64,000 nucleotides of DNA from Citrobacter enshiensis (GCF_029338175.1 NZ_CP119862.1:310001-374000); one strand, 5' to 3'. Positions 46,182 through 56,358 are shown, numbered from the stretch's first letter. A program made the numbers and translations. The notes: generated from the letters alone by a model not told the origin.

Positions 46182-47276
46182 ATGGAAACCTATCCATTAC
46201 AAAGCCTGACGCTGATGGAGGCTCAGGAGAAGCAATTTGCGCTGGTGGACACACTGTGCCGCCATTTTCCCGGTGCTGATTTTTTGGCAGGCGGCGATTT
46301 AGGGCTTGTGCCGGGGCTAAACCAGCCCCGGGTAACGCAGCGTGTCGAGCAGGTCCTGGCCGACGCGTTTCACGCCGAGGCGGCCGTGTTGGTGCAGGGA
46401 GCGGGTACCGGTGCTATTCGCGCGGGGTTGAGCGCGTTGCTCAGGCCCGGTCAGCGGCTACTGGTGCATGATGCGCCGGTGTATCCAACCACTGCGTGCA
46501 TCATTGAACAGATGGGTATTGAACTCATCCGCGCCGATTTCAATACTCCCGGCGCGATAACGCAGGCTATTGCACAGTACCGCCCTCAGGCGGCGCTGGT
46601 TCAGCATACACGACAGCAACCTAAGGATAGCTACTCGCTGACGGTGGTGCTGGAGGAGATCGCACACAGCGGGGTTCCTACGCTGACTGATGACAACTAT
46701 GCCGTCATGAAAGTGGGCAGCATCGGGTGTGAATGCGGGGCCACGCTCTCTACGTTCTCCTGCTTTAAACTCTTCGGGCCTGAAGGCGTGGGGGCGGTTG
46801 TTGGGGAGGCCGACGCTATCGCTAAAATCCGCTCTACCCTGTATTCCGGCGGTAGCCAGATCCAGGGCGCACAAGCGCTGGAGGTGTTGCGTGGACTGGT
46901 TTTTGCGCCCGTGATGCATGCCGTGCAGGCGGGGGTATCCGAGCGTTTACTCGCGCGGCTCAATGGCGGGAGTTTGCCGGAGGTGAAGCAGGCGGTGATT
47001 GCCAACGCGCAGTCGAAAGTGTTGATCGTGGAGTTCAATCACCCGATTGCCGGGAGAGTGCTGGAAGAAGCGCATAAACGCGGGGCGCTGCCTTACCCGG
47101 TGGGGGCGGAATCAAAATATGAGATCCCGCCGCTGTTTTATCGTCTCTCCGGGACGTTTCGCGAAGCCGCGCCGGGTCTGGAACAGTACGCGATCCGTAT
47201 TAATCCAAACCGTAGCGGCGAGGAGACGGTGCTACGAATCTTGCGGGAAAGCATTGGGCAGGTCATGGCTGGCTAG
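46182..47276 (+). CDS. yhfS: YhfS, PLP-dependent transferase/lyase
   Basis: 364 residues from ATG 46182 (METYPLQSLTLME); the open frame extends upstream into yhfT without support. Fold-type I PLP enzyme: LTDDNYAVMKVG (Asp contacting the PLP ring nitrogen) and STFSCFKLFGPEGVGAVVG, whose Lys is the likely Schiff-base residue and which recalls SelA/DgaE-like enzymes. Last gene of the cluster, followed by a shared terminator. Substrate unknown. Confidence 0.88.
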   Translation: METYPLQSLTLMEAQEKQFALVDTLCRHFPGADFLAGGDLGLVPGLNQPRVTQRVEQVLADAFHAEAAVLVQGAGTGAIRAGLSALLRPGQRLLVHDAPVYPTTACIIEQMGIELIRADFNTPGAITQAIAQYRPQAALVQHTRQQPKDSYSLTVVLEEIAHSGVPTLTDDNYAVMKVGSIGCECGATLSTFSCFKLFGPEGVGAVVGEADAIAKIRSTLYSGGSQIQGAQALEVLRGLVFAPVMHAVQAGVSERLLARLNGGSLPEVKQAVIANAQSKVLIVEFNHPIAGRVLEEAHKRGALPYPVGAESKYEIPPLFYRLSGTFREAAPGLEQYAIRINPNRSGEETVLRILRESIGQVMAG

Positions 47277-47296
47277 CACCCGGTGACGACAGGCAT

Positions 47297-47325
47297 AAAA
47301 AAACCGGGAAATTCCCGGTTTTTTT
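47297..47325. terminator. Bidirectional terminator, yhfS/cysG
   Basis: ACCGGGAA / TTCCCGGT stem flanked by A and T runs between convergent yhfS and cysG. Confidence 0.9.
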
Positions 47326-47328
47326 ACA

Positions 47329-48702
47329 TTAATGGTTCGAGAACCAGTTCAGCTTATCGCGCAGAGCAACCACTCTACCGACAATAATTAACGCCGGGCT
47401 CTCAACACGCTGTGCCAGGTCACCTAACTGCGACAGCGCCCCGTTAACCACGCGTTGTTTCACGGCGGTTCCGTTCTCAACCAGCGCAACCGGCATATCA
47501 GCCTGCATGCCAAACTCAATCAGCTTTTCCTGGATAGTCGCCGCCTGATTTAACCCCATGTAGAACACCAGCGTCTGCTTCTCGGCCGCCAGATTCTCCC
47601 AGTCCAGTTCGCCACCGGTTTTCAAATGCCCGGTGACCAGACGGACACTTTGCGCGTAGTCGCGGTGGGTCAGTGGGATCCCGGAGTAAGCTGAACAGCC
47701 TGAGGCCGCCGTAATCCCAGGTACCACCGAGAAGGGGATCCCTGCGTGGCATAAGGTTTCCAGCTCCTCGCCGCCGCGACCAAAAATAAACGGATCGCCG
47801 CCTTTCAGACGCACGACGCGTTTACCCTGTTGGGCTTCACGCAGCAGGATCTGGTTAATCTCTTCCTGCGGTACGCAGTGATATCCCGCTCGTTTGCCCA
47901 CGAAGACGCGGTCAGCATCGCGGCGGACCAGGTTCATGATGTCGTCGGAGACTAAGCGGTCATACACCACCACATCGGCCTGCTGAATTTGCTGCAATCC
48001 TTTCAGGGTGAGCAGACCGGCGTCGCCAGGTCCGGCACCAACCAGCACCACTTCACCACGGTGATCCAGCGGCTCGCTGAGCATCTGCTCCGTGGTTTGC
48101 TCAATGGCCTGGCGATCGTCGTTGGCCAGCGACTGCGCCAGGCGGTCGTTGACAAAGAGTTTCTCCCAGAAACGACGGCGTTCGCCCATCGTGGCGAATT
48201 GTTGTTTCACCCGGGAACGAAGTTGTCCGGCGTACTGCGCAACCTGGCCTAAATGCTGGGGCAACATCGCCTCAAGCTTCTCACGCAGCAAGCGTGCGAG
48301 AACCGGCGATGTGCCACCTGAGGAGACGGCCACCATCAGCGGCGAACGGTCAATAATCGAGGGCATAATGAAGCTGGCGGCTTTCGGCGCATCGACCACA
48401 TTGCAGAAAATGCGGCGAGTTTCGGCAGCGCGGCTAACGCGTTGGTTCACTTCATCGTCATCGGTTGCCGCGATGGCCAGCCAGCAAGGGTCAAGGAGCG
48501 CTTCGTCGAAAGGCCCCTCAACCAGGGTCAACATGCCTTCATTTGCCCATACGGTAAACTGCGGAATAAACGCCAGCGCGTTGACGGTGAGTCTGGCACC
48601 GGCTTCCAGCAGTAACCGCGCTTTGCGTTCTGCGACATCACCCCCGCCGACGATCAGGCAGTCGCGGTCACGTAGTTGACAAAATATAGGCAAATGATCC
48701 AC
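47329..48702 (-). CDS. cysG: CysG, siroheme synthase (trifunctional)
   Basis: Makes siroheme from uroporphyrinogen III for nitrite and sulfite reductases. 457 residues: N-terminal dehydrogenase/ferrochelatase with [19 protein letters not shown] (NAD site), and a C-terminal SUMT methylase with [32 protein letters not shown] and [10 protein letters not shown]. Last gene of nirBDC-cysG, which couples cofactor supply to nitrite reductase. Confidence 0.98.
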   Translation of the reverse strand: MDHLPIFCQLRDRDCLIVGGGDVAERKARLLLEAGARLTVNALAFIPQFTVWANEGMLTLVEGPFDEALLDPCWLAIAATDDDEVNQRVSRAAETRRIFCNVVDAPKAASFIMPSIIDRSPLMVAVSSGGTSPVLARLLREKLEAMLPQHLGQVAQYAGQLRSRVKQQFATMGERRRFWEKLFVNDRLAQSLANDDRQAIEQTTEQMLSEPLDHRGEVVLVGAGPGDAGLLTLKGLQQIQQADVVVYDRLVSDDIMNLVRRDADRVFVGKRAGYHCVPQEEINQILLREAQQGKRVVRLKGGDPFIFGRGGEELETLCHAGIPFSVVPGITAASGCSAYSGIPLTHRDYAQSVRLVTGHLKTGGELDWENLAAEKQTLVFYMGLNQAATIQEKLIEFGMQADMPVALVENGTAVKQRVVNGALSQLGDLAQRVESPALIIVGRVVALRDKLNWFSNH

Positions 48703-48713
48703 GACATTACCCC

Positions 48714-49523
48714 TTAATTATTGGCAGCAGCCTCAGTTTGGTTGATTTTTGCCGGAGCCGGACGCTCCGATTTCGGCGTAGCATACCAATAACCCCATCC
48801 CATGAACACGACACCGGACAAAGTATTACCTAGTGTTACCCACAACAAATTGTGACCGATCCCGGACAAGGTATACGCGTCGCTGTGATGACCAAACCAG
48901 GAGAGGGCGAACAGGGTCATGTTGGCAACGGAGTGCTCATAGCCAGAGGCGATAAACGCCAGCAGACACCACCAGATGGCGATGAATTTCGCAGCGCCTT
49001 CGGTACGGATTGCCATCCAAATTGCCAGGCAAACCAGCCAGTTACACAGCGCGCCTTTGAAAAAGAGCACGCTGGCCGGGGCGGTCGTTTTGGCGAGGGC
49101 AACCGAGTGAACAATGCTGGTATCGACCGGCAGCAGGCTACCGCCGCCCCAGCTATACAGCAGCGCGACGAACACCGACCCCACCAGGTTGCCCAACCAG
49201 GTTTGCGGCAGAATAGCCCACATTTGCCCGTGGCTGATGGTGCCTGCTTTGACGCCGAGCGTCAGGAACATGGTGTGGCCCGTGAAGAGTTCAGAACCGG
49301 CAATAATCACCAGCGTCAACGCAATACCAAAGGTTGCACCCATTACCAGCGGGCGGATAGAAGGATCGAGCAGATTCCCGAGGGTGAAAATGAGGATAAT
49401 ACCGAGACCGACATAGGCCCCCGCCATTGCAGAACTAACCCAGAAGCCGAGCGGGTTATTCGCCGACAGGCGTGCGATGCGCGCAGCGTTAGCCGCACAC
49501 TTGTTGATAGTGTCTGTGAACAT
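48714..49523 (-). CDS. nirC: NirC, nitrite channel of the formate-nitrite transporter family
   Basis: Moves nitrite (and protons) across the inner membrane. 269 residues from ATG 49523 ([17 protein letters not shown]); the open frame runs 91 codons further upstream through a REP region and is not coding. Six membrane spans; FNT motifs [12 protein letters not shown] and [10 protein letters not shown] are visible. 11 bp before cysG. Confidence 0.97.
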   Translation of the reverse strand: MFTDTINKCAANAARIARLSANNPLGFWVSSAMAGAYVGLGIILIFTLGNLLDPSIRPLVMGATFGIALTLVIIAGSELFTGHTMFLTLGVKAGTISHGQMWAILPQTWLGNLVGSVFVALLYSWGGGSLLPVDTSIVHSVALAKTTAPASVLFFKGALCNWLVCLAIWMAIRTEGAAKFIAIWWCLLAFIASGYEHSVANMTLFALSWFGHHSDAYTLSGIGHNLLWVTLGNTLSGVVFMGWGYWYATPKSERPAPAKINQTEAAANN

Positions 49524-49567
49524 GTGTTTGATTACCCTTGAAATATAAATAATAAAAAAACAATCGT

Positions 49568-49655
49568 ACGTAGGCCGGATAAGGCATTTATGCCGCCATC
49601 CGGCAATGTGCTTATGCCATTTGCCTGATGGCGCTACGCTTATCAGGCCTACGAA
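49568..49655. repeat. BIME between nirD and nirC
   Basis: GTAGGCCGGATAAGGC...GCCGCCATCCGGCA and the inverted GCCTGATGGCGCTACGC...AGGCCTAC form a canonical REP pair with a short spacer. It may stabilise nirBD mRNA relative to nirC. Confidence 0.9.
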
Positions 49656-49682
49656 AAAAGGCCTACCAATTACGTCAAATAA

Positions 49683-49701
49683 GGGAGGCGTTGCACCTCC
49701 C
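49683..49701 (-). terminator. Hairpin after nirD
   Basis: GGGAGG / CCTCCC stem with a seven-base loop, 9 bp past the nirD stop; tail TTATTT on that strand. Possibly an attenuating terminator before nirC-cysG. Confidence 0.45.
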
Positions 49702-49710
49702 GTTAATGCA

Positions 49711-50037
49711 TTAACCGCGCAGTTGTACGATGCCGTCTTTAACACGGGCTTCGTAGTGCGCCACGGAATGACTTTCGTCCTCCATGCACAGGCCATCGCT
49801 CAGGCGGAAGCGCTGTTTTTTCAGCGGGCTGGCGACCCACAACTCCCCCTGGTGCTCTGCAATTAACCCGCGAGACAACACGCTGGATTCGAAAAAGGGA
49901 TCGATGTTGCTGATCGCAAACACCTGGTCGCTATGGTAAGGACGGAAAATAGCGACTTGCTCTTCGCCTAACAGCGCACAGACGCCGGTTGCAGGCAGAA
50001 TGTCATCGATTTTGCAGATGTTTTTCCACTGGCTCAT
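49711..50037 (-). CDS. nirD: NirD, nitrite reductase small subunit
   Basis: 108-residue Rieske-fold protein without the cluster ligands, required with NirB for NADH-dependent nitrite reduction in the cytoplasm. Starts inside the nirB stop (4-bp overlap, ATGA). Confidence 0.97.
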   Translation of the reverse strand: MSQWKNICKIDDILPATGVCALLGEEQVAIFRPYHSDQVFAISNIDPFFESSVLSRGLIAEHQGELWVASPLKKQRFRLSDGLCMEDESHSVAHYEARVKDGIVQLRG

Positions 50038-52577
50038 GCGTTCTCCTCCACCAGAGTTACCGGAATGCGTTCGTACGGTGTTGCCGGACGATGCTGTTCA
50101 CGTTCAGGAACGACCTGCACGTTCGGGTCGCGTTTATCGCTGTTGATAAAGTGTTTGAAGCGAACCTGCGCAGACGGCGTGTTGACGGTTTCTGTCCACT
50201 CGCAGATGACGGCGTCGCGCAGACGCGCCATCTCTTCTTCCAGGTGTTCGTTGAGACCCAGTTTGTCGTCGATGATGACGGACTTCAGGTATTCAATACC
50301 GCCTTCCAGGCTATCTAACCACGGTGCGGTACGTGTCAGTTTGTCTGCCGTGCGGATGTAGAACATCATGAAACGATCGAGATATTTGAGCAGCGTTTCG
50401 CGGTCGATATCCGCCGCCAGCAGATCGGCGTGGCGCGGTTTCATCCCACCGTTGCCGCAGACGTACAGGTTCCAGCCTTTTTCCGTCGCAATAATACCGA
50501 CATCTTTACCCTGGGCTTCCGCGCACTCACGGGTACAGCCGGAAACGCCGAATTTCATTTTGTGCGGGGTGCGGATGCCTTTGTAGCGATTTTCCAGCTC
50601 AACGCCGAAGCCGACGCTGTCACCTACACCGTAACGACACCAGGTGCTGCCGACGCAGGTTTTCGCCATACGCAGCGCCTTCGCGTACGCATGACCGGTT
50701 TCAAAGCCCGCGTCAATCAGCTGACGCCAGATTTCCGGCAGGTCGTCTTTCTGCGCGCCAAACAGGCCAATACGCTGAGACCCGGTGATCTTGGTATACA
50801 GATTGAATTCACGGGCGATACGGCCAACCGCCACCAGGCCTTCCGGGGTAATTTCACCGCCCGCGGAACGCGGGATCACGGAGTAAGTGCCGTCTTTCTG
50901 AATATTGGCCAGGAAGTTGTCGTTGGTATCCTGTAGCGGTGTGTGCTGCGGCTTCAGAATGTATTCATTCCAGCAGGAGGCCAGCAGAGAGCCAACGGTG
51001 GGTTTACATACTTCGCAGCCGTAGCCTTTACCGTGTTTCGCCAGCAGTTCTTCAAAGGTTTTGATGCCTTCCACCCGGATGAGATGGAACAGCTCCTGGC
51101 GAGAGTACGGGAAGTGCTCGCACAGGTTGTTGTTCACTTCAATGCCCTGTTTCGCCAGTTCGGCATTCAACACCTGAGTCACCAGCGGGATACAACCCCC
51201 GCAGCCGGTACCCGCTTTAGTTTCCGCTTTCAGGGCGGCAACGGTGTGGCAACCTTTGTTGATGGCGGCAACCAGCATACCTTTCGTGACGTCGAAGCAG
51301 GAGCAGATCTGCGCGCTGTCAGGGAGTTTATCCACGCCGATGGACGGCTTACCGCTGCCCGCGTGGGCTGGCAGGATCAGCGAGTCCGGATTCTCCGGCA
51401 GTTCGATGGCGTTCAGCACCAGTTGCAGCAGGTTGCCGTAATCACTGGTGTCGCCGACCAGAACCGCGCCGAGCAGCGTTTTGTTATCTTTACTCACGAT
51501 CAGTCGTTTGTAGACTTCTTTGCTTTCATCAAGGTAGACATAGCTACGTGCGCCAGGCGTGCGGCCATGCGCATCGCCGATACCGCCCACGTCGACGCCC
51601 AGCAGTTTCAGCTTGGCGCTCAGATCCGCGCCTTTAAAGGCGTTTTCGTTTTTGAGAATATGATCAACGGCGACCTGCGCCATTTTGTAGCCCGGTGCGA
51701 CCAGACCGTATACGCGATCGTTCCAGCTGGCGCATTCACCAATCGCGTAGATATCCGGGTCAGAGGTCTGGCAGGCGTCGTTAATCACGATACCGCCGCG
51801 CTGAGCGACGTCCAGACCACACTGGGTAGCCAGCTTGTCACGGGGGCGAATACCGGTGGAGAAGACGATAAAATCCACTTCCAGCTCGCTGCCGTCGGCA
51901 AAACGCATGGTCTTGCGCGCTTGGGTCCCTTCCTGAACGATCTCTTTGGTATTTTTGCTGGTGTGCACGCGCACGCCCATGCTTTCAATTTTGCGGCGTA
52001 ACTGCTCGCCACCCATGTGATCCAGCTGTTCAGCCATCAACATCGGTGCAAATTCGATCACATGCGTTTCGACGCCGAGATTTTTCAGCGCACCTGCAGC
52101 TTCCAGACCCAGCAGACCACCGCCAACAACGGCCCCACGTTTGCTGCGACGGGCGCAGGACTCAATGGCGTTGAGATCTTCAATGGTGCGGTAAACAAAG
52201 CAATCCTGAGTTTCGGAACCTTTAATCGGCGGGATCCACGGATAGGAACCGGTCGCCATGATCAGCTTATCGTAATAGACCGTACGCCCGGCGCTGGAGT
52301 GGATAACCTTCTCCTGGCGGTTAATGGTGATGGCACGCTCGCCCACCAGAACTTTCACACCGTGCTTTTCATAAAACCCTTCACGCACCAACGACAGCTC
52401 TTCAGCCGTGTGGTGGGAGAAGTAAGAAGACAGGTGGACACGGTCGTATGCTTTGCGGGGTTCTTCACAGAAGACGGTAATATCAAACTGGGTCGCATCC
52501 GCTTTATCAAGTAGATCCTCAATAAAGCGGTGGCCGACCATACCATTACCGATAATAGCGAGTCTGACTTTGCTCAT
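50034..52577 (-). CDS. nirB: NirB, NADH-dependent nitrite reductase large subunit
   Basis: Reduces nitrite to ammonia with NADH. 847 residues: N-terminal FAD/NAD oxidoreductase (IGNGMVGHRFIEDLL; GAVVGGGLLGLEAAGAL), BFD-like [2Fe-2S] region (CSCFDVTKG...AGTGCGGC), and the siroheme/[4Fe-4S] region with CVGSTWCRYG and CTRECAEAQG. Heads nirBDC-cysG; FNR and NarL/NarP sites lie upstream. Confidence 0.98.
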   Translation of the reverse strand: MSKVRLAIIGNGMVGHRFIEDLLDKADATQFDITVFCEEPRKAYDRVHLSSYFSHHTAEELSLVREGFYEKHGVKVLVGERAITINRQEKVIHSSAGRTVYYDKLIMATGSYPWIPPIKGSETQDCFVYRTIEDLNAIESCARRSKRGAVVGGGLLGLEAAGALKNLGVETHVIEFAPMLMAEQLDHMGGEQLRRKIESMGVRVHTSKNTKEIVQEGTQARKTMRFADGSELEVDFIVFSTGIRPRDKLATQCGLDVAQRGGIVINDACQTSDPDIYAIGECASWNDRVYGLVAPGYKMAQVAVDHILKNENAFKGADLSAKLKLLGVDVGGIGDAHGRTPGARSYVYLDESKEVYKRLIVSKDNKTLLGAVLVGDTSDYGNLLQLVLNAIELPENPDSLILPAHAGSGKPSIGVDKLPDSAQICSCFDVTKGMLVAAINKGCHTVAALKAETKAGTGCGGCIPLVTQVLNAELAKQGIEVNNNLCEHFPYSRQELFHLIRVEGIKTFEELLAKHGKGYGCEVCKPTVGSLLASCWNEYILKPQHTPLQDTNDNFLANIQKDGTYSVIPRSAGGEITPEGLVAVGRIAREFNLYTKITGSQRIGLFGAQKDDLPEIWRQLIDAGFETGHAYAKALRMAKTCVGSTWCRYGVGDSVGFGVELENRYKGIRTPHKMKFGVSGCTRECAEAQGKDVGIIATEKGWNLYVCGNGGMKPRHADLLAADIDRETLLKYLDRFMMFYIRTADKLTRTAPWLDSLEGGIEYLKSVIIDDKLGLNEHLEEEMARLRDAVICEWTETVNTPSAQVRFKHFINSDKRDPNVQVVPEREQHRPATPYERIPVTLVEENA

Positions 52578-52608
52578 TTTTGCCTCGATTTCTTTTCTAT
52601 TACTGCCT

Positions 52609-52649
52609 ACCTTAACGATTCAGCAACCCCGCTTATTGATGTAAATCAA
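52609..52649 (-). promoter_or_regulatory. nirB promoter with perfect FNR site
   Basis: TTGAT-GTAA-ATCAA (52636-52649) is a perfect FNR palindrome centred about 41.5 bp before a predicted start near 52601; the -10 TAAGGT is at 52609-52614. Same architecture as E. coli nirB. Confidence 0.9.
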
Positions 52650-52662
52650 ATTCACCTTTATA

Positions 52663-52678
52663 TACTCCTTTAGAGGTA
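52663..52678 (-). promoter_or_regulatory. NarL/NarP 7-2-7 site upstream of nirB
   Basis: TACTCCT-TT-AGAGGTA is a perfect inverted 7-2-7 heptamer pair, centred about 28 bp upstream of the FNR site centre, as needed for nitrate/nitrite activation. Confidence 0.88.
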
Positions 52679-52828
52679 TATTGCTGATTTGTCAGCATTT
52701 TTCTAAGTCACGGAATTGTCTGGCTTTTCGTGTTTGTATAAATAACATACAAATTGAAGGGTTTTAGGGAGTTAGCAGCTACCACAGGCGATTTTGAGAT
52801 TTACGCCTTCAGGAGGAGGGGAGAAGAA

Positions 52829-52853
52829 GCCCCTTTTCAGGACGAAAAGGGGC
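52829..52853 (-). terminator. tsgA terminator
   Basis: GCCCCTTTTC / GAAAAGGGGC ten-bp stem, five-base loop, then TTCTTCT on the tsgA strand; directly after the tsgA stop. Confidence 0.75.
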
Positions 52854-52861
52854 AGGAGAAC

Positions 52862-54043
52862 TTAGTGGGCTGCCTGGACGTTATGCTGACGATGACGGGT
52901 GACGAATCCGAGGATAAAACACATCACAAAGACGACCGCATACAGACCATTCGCGGTGATCAACGCCGCCTGCGGGCCGCTGTGCGCCACAATTGGCCCC
53001 GTAACCACAAAGGTCAACATCGTGCCGATGGTGCCGCAGGTCAGAACAAAGTTAACCAGCTTTGGCGAGGCGACTTTGGTCTGCTGTGAGCCGAGTGTGA
53101 TGATGGAGGTATAAATGGCGCTGGAGAAGAAGCCCAGCGTCAATATAAACCACGGCATATGTTCTGGCGTGCCGGTAATGAACAGATACATCAGCACGGT
53201 TGCCAGCCCTGCCAGCACCGTCAGAATGCGCTGCAGGTCAAAGAAACGCAGAATGAAGCTGAACGCCCACATCCCGAACATGTACGACATCCAGAAATCG
53301 CTGACCAGCGTACCGGCATCATTCAGGCTCATGCCCAGACCTTTGGCGTACTCCGGCACCCAGGAGATAAAACCCAGCTGACCGAGGATGTAGCACAGTG
53401 CGGCAATGGACAGGAACAGCACGCCGATGCCCCATTTTTCTTTCGCCACGGGGGCTTCGGTTTTCTGAGCATGTTTACCCAGCGCCGGGAATTCACAACC
53501 GAAGGTCAGAACGAAAATGGCGGCATAGACCAGACCGATGCAGGCATAAACCCAGTACCACTCAATGCTGCGCGCCAGCAGGTACGCGGCGACCATCGGG
53601 AAAATCATCCCTGCCATGCTAAAGAAAGAGTCGGTAAACAACAGTCGTGAACCGCGCTGACGACCTTCGTACATCTGCGTGATCAGGAACGTACCGATCG
53701 ACATGGTGATACCGCTGACCAGCCCCAGTACAAACATAGCGGCAGAAAACAGCGCCAGGCTATGGCTGAACATCAGTCCGGCAACCGCCAGTAGCATCAG
53801 GATAAAGCCAAAACGCAGCTGTGTTTTCAGCGGGACAATTTCCATCAGCCAGGCATTGAGGAAAATAGAGATCAAAATACCGGCATTGAGGAAGGTGAAG
53901 GTGTTACTCATACTGGAAACAGGCAGATGGAAGTAATCTGCAATGTTTCCCATCACCATTCCGGTGACAATAACCAACGCACCTGTCAGGGCGTAGGAGA
54001 GAAAGCTAATCCATGTGAGCTTGATACGATTGCTGTTAGTCAT
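52862..54043 (-). CDS. tsgA: TsgA, major facilitator superfamily protein
   Basis: 393-residue inner-membrane MFS protein with about twelve spans, matching E. coli TsgA from start to near the end. Named for selenite/tellurite-linked phenotypes in Salmonella; the substrate is unknown. Divergent from ppiA. Start ATG 54043 ([11 protein letters not shown]). Confidence 0.94.
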   Translation of the reverse strand: MTNSNRIKLTWISFLSYALTGALVIVTGMVMGNIADYFHLPVSSMSNTFTFLNAGILISIFLNAWLMEIVPLKTQLRFGFILMLLAVAGLMFSHSLALFSAAMFVLGLVSGITMSIGTFLITQMYEGRQRGSRLLFTDSFFSMAGMIFPMVAAYLLARSIEWYWVYACIGLVYAAIFVLTFGCEFPALGKHAQKTEAPVAKEKWGIGVLFLSIAALCYILGQLGFISWVPEYAKGLGMSLNDAGTLVSDFWMSYMFGMWAFSFILRFFDLQRILTVLAGLATVLMYLFITGTPEHMPWFILTLGFFSSAIYTSIITLGSQQTKVASPKLVNFVLTCGTIGTMLTFVVTGPIVAHSGPQAALITANGLYAVVFVMCFILGFVTRHRQHNVQAAH

Positions 54044-54164
54044 GACTGGCCTGTGTATAGAGGTGTAAAGCGCGTTGACAGCGCAATGGGCGGGCAGATT
54101 TTAGGCGCTTTAGTGACGCATTTAAATATTTATTAGTAATTGATGTAATTGTTGCATTTTTTAA

Positions 54165-54180
54165 AGTGATATTTGTCACA
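54165..54180 (+). promoter_or_regulatory. CRP site upstream of ppiA
   Basis: AGTGA-TATTTG-TCACA is one base from the CRP consensus; about 128 bp before the ppiA start. CRP control of ppiA is known in E. coli. Confidence 0.65.
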
Positions 54181-54218
54181 AAATTTAAGCGGCCTGACAT
54201 GACATGAGGCTCCGATAC

Positions 54219-54233
54219 GTAAAATTAAGTAAA
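54219..54233 (+). promoter_or_regulatory. CpxR box upstream of ppiA
   Basis: GTAAA-ATTAA-GTAAA is an exact CpxR direct repeat (GTAAA-N5-GTAAA), fitting ppiA as a member of the Cpx envelope-stress regulon. Confidence 0.8.
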
Positions 54234-54299
54234 GGGATGGCCTTGTCATGGAAGGCTCTTTAGAATCAATCCACTTGCTTTTGTTTCTGCTCTCGTTAA

Positions 54300-54881
<582 letters not shown>

Positions 54882-54987
54882 TCGCATTTTGCGCGGGTTG
54901 CTGATGCCCGCGCTATTCCTGACCTCTGCGTAACCCGAAATTGCTGCTTATACTTGTGGCAAGTGAAGGCGCATTCAGGGAGGTCAC

Positions 54988-55155
54988 GTGAAAAAGCTCA
55001 CCGATAAACAAAAATCTCATCTCTGGAAACATCTGCGAAACGCTAATTTCCAGGCCAGTCGCCGTCTTGAAGGTGTTGAAATCCCCCTGGTTACTCTGAC
55101 CACTGAGGAAGCCCTTGTACGCCTTGAGGCGTTGAGGAGGCATTATGAGCGATAA
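54988..55155 (+). CDS. yhfG: YhfG (FicA), antitoxin partner of Fic
   Basis: 55 residues from GTG 54988 behind a perfect GGAGG. Reads [20 protein letters not shown] then [18 protein letters not shown] and ends RRHYER, close to E. coli YhfG. In Fic pairs this small protein inserts a helix carrying an (S/T)xxxE(G/N) motif into the AMPylation site; SRRLEG fits. It overlaps fic by 11 bp, so the two are translationally coupled. Too short for many gene finders. Confidence 0.9.
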   Translation: MKKLTDKQKSHLWKHLRNANFQASRRLEGVEIPLVTLTTEEALVRLEALRRHYER

Positions 55156-55747
55156 ATTCGGTGAAGGACGCGACCCCTATCTTTACGACGGTCTCGATGT
55201 CATGCGCAACCGTTTAGGCATCCACCAGGTTCAGCGTCTGGAGCAGGCGGCATATGAACTGACGGCGTTACGCGCCGCGACCATTGAACTGGGGCCGCGG
55301 GTTCGTGGTTTACCCTACCTGTGCGCTATTCATCGCCAACTTTATCAGGACATTTTCGACTGGGCGGGAAAGTTACGCGAAGTGGATATCTATCAGGGGG
55401 ACACGCCTTTCTGCCATTTTGCCTGGATCGAAAAAGAGGGCAATGCCCTGATGCAGGATCTGGAAGAAGAAGGGTATCTGGTCGGATTGCCGAAAGAGAA
55501 ATTCGTCGCCAGGCTCGCGCATTACTATTGTGAGATCAATGTGCTGCATCCGTTTCGCATCGGCAGCGGTCTGGCACAGCGCATCTTCTTTGAACAACTG
55601 GCGATTCATGCCGGTTACACGCTGGCCTGGAACGGTATTCAGGTGGATGAGTGGAATCAGGCCAACCAGAGTGGCGCCATGGGCGACCTTTCGGCATTGC
55701 AGGCAATATTTCGTAAAGTGGTGAGCGAAGCTGAGGAAACTGAGTAG
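55145..55747 (+). CDS. fic: Fic, Fic-domain toxin (AMPylase-like)
   Basis: 200 residues. The Fic core motif reads [12 protein letters not shown] where the active consensus is HPFx(D/E)GNGRxxR: His and the second Arg are kept, but Glu/Asp, Asn and the first Arg are replaced by Ile, Ser and Leu. E. coli FicT carries nearly the same variant as I recall. Likely weak or altered AMPylation activity. Translationally coupled to yhfG; pabA follows by 31 bp. Confidence 0.93.
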   Translation: MSDKFGEGRDPYLYDGLDVMRNRLGIHQVQRLEQAAYELTALRAATIELGPRVRGLPYLCAIHRQLYQDIFDWAGKLREVDIYQGDTPFCHFAWIEKEGNALMQDLEEEGYLVGLPKEKFVARLAHYYCEINVLHPFRIGSGLAQRIFFEQLAIHAGYTLAWNGIQVDEWNQANQSGAMGDLSALQAIFRKVVSEAEETE

Positions 55748-55778
55748 AATAGCGCGGTTCTAACGTACCGGAGCCGCC

Positions 55779-56342
55779 ATGATCCTGCTAATCGACAACT
55801 ACGATTCTTTCACCTGGAACCTCTACCAGTATTTTTGCGAACTGGGCGCTGACGTCCTGGTCAAACGGAATGACGAGTTGATGCTGGCGCAAATCGACGC
55901 ACTCAATCCGCAAAAGATCGTGATTTCTCCTGGCCCCTGCACGCCCAACGAGGCCGGAATTTCGCTGGACGTGATTCGCCATTATGCAGGACGGCTGCCC
56001 ATACTGGGCGTGTGTCTGGGCCACCAGGCCATGGCGCAAGCGTTTGGCGCGACCATCGTTCGGGCAGCGAAAGTCATGCATGGCAAAACCTCGCCGATAA
56101 CCCATACCGGTCAGGGTGTTTTCCTGGGATTGTCGAATCCATTACGCGTGACGCGTTACCATTCTCTGGTGATTGACCCAGCCACGCTTCCCGTCTGTTT
56201 TGACGTCACCGCCTGGAGTGAAACCCAGGAAATTATGGGCATTCGTCATCGGGAATGGGATCTGGAAGGCGTACAGTTTCATCCGGAAAGCATTCTCAGC
56301 GAACAGGGGCATCGGCTACTGGCAAATTTCCTCCAGCGCTGA
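55779..56342 (+). CDS. pabA: PabA, glutamine amidotransferase of aminodeoxychorismate synthase
   Basis: Supplies ammonia to PabB for p-aminobenzoate/folate synthesis. 187 residues, class I amidotransferase: nucleophile Cys in [14 protein letters not shown] and the His/Glu pair in [20 protein letters not shown] at the start is typical. Confidence 0.98.
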   Translation: MILLIDNYDSFTWNLYQYFCELGADVLVKRNDELMLAQIDALNPQKIVISPGPCTPNEAGISLDVIRHYAGRLPILGVCLGHQAMAQAFGATIVRAAKVMHGKTSPITHTGQGVFLGLSNPLRVTRYHSLVIDPATLPVCFDVTAWSETQEIMGIRHREWDLEGVQFHPESILSEQGHRLLANFLQR

Positions 56343-56358
56343 TTTGTGGTTGCTATCT

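Noticed and set aside
48852-49541. 229-codon plus-strand frame over nirC
   Set aside because: Antisense of nirC, very Gln/Arg/Asp-rich, no recognisable domain.
49524-49796. N-terminal extension of nirC by 91 codons
   Set aside because: It reads through a BIME and into nirD; the ATG at 49523 gives the known NirC start and length.
50943-52001. 352-codon plus-strand frame inside nirB
   Set aside because: Shadow of nirB with odd composition and no ribosome site; nirB on the other strand is complete.
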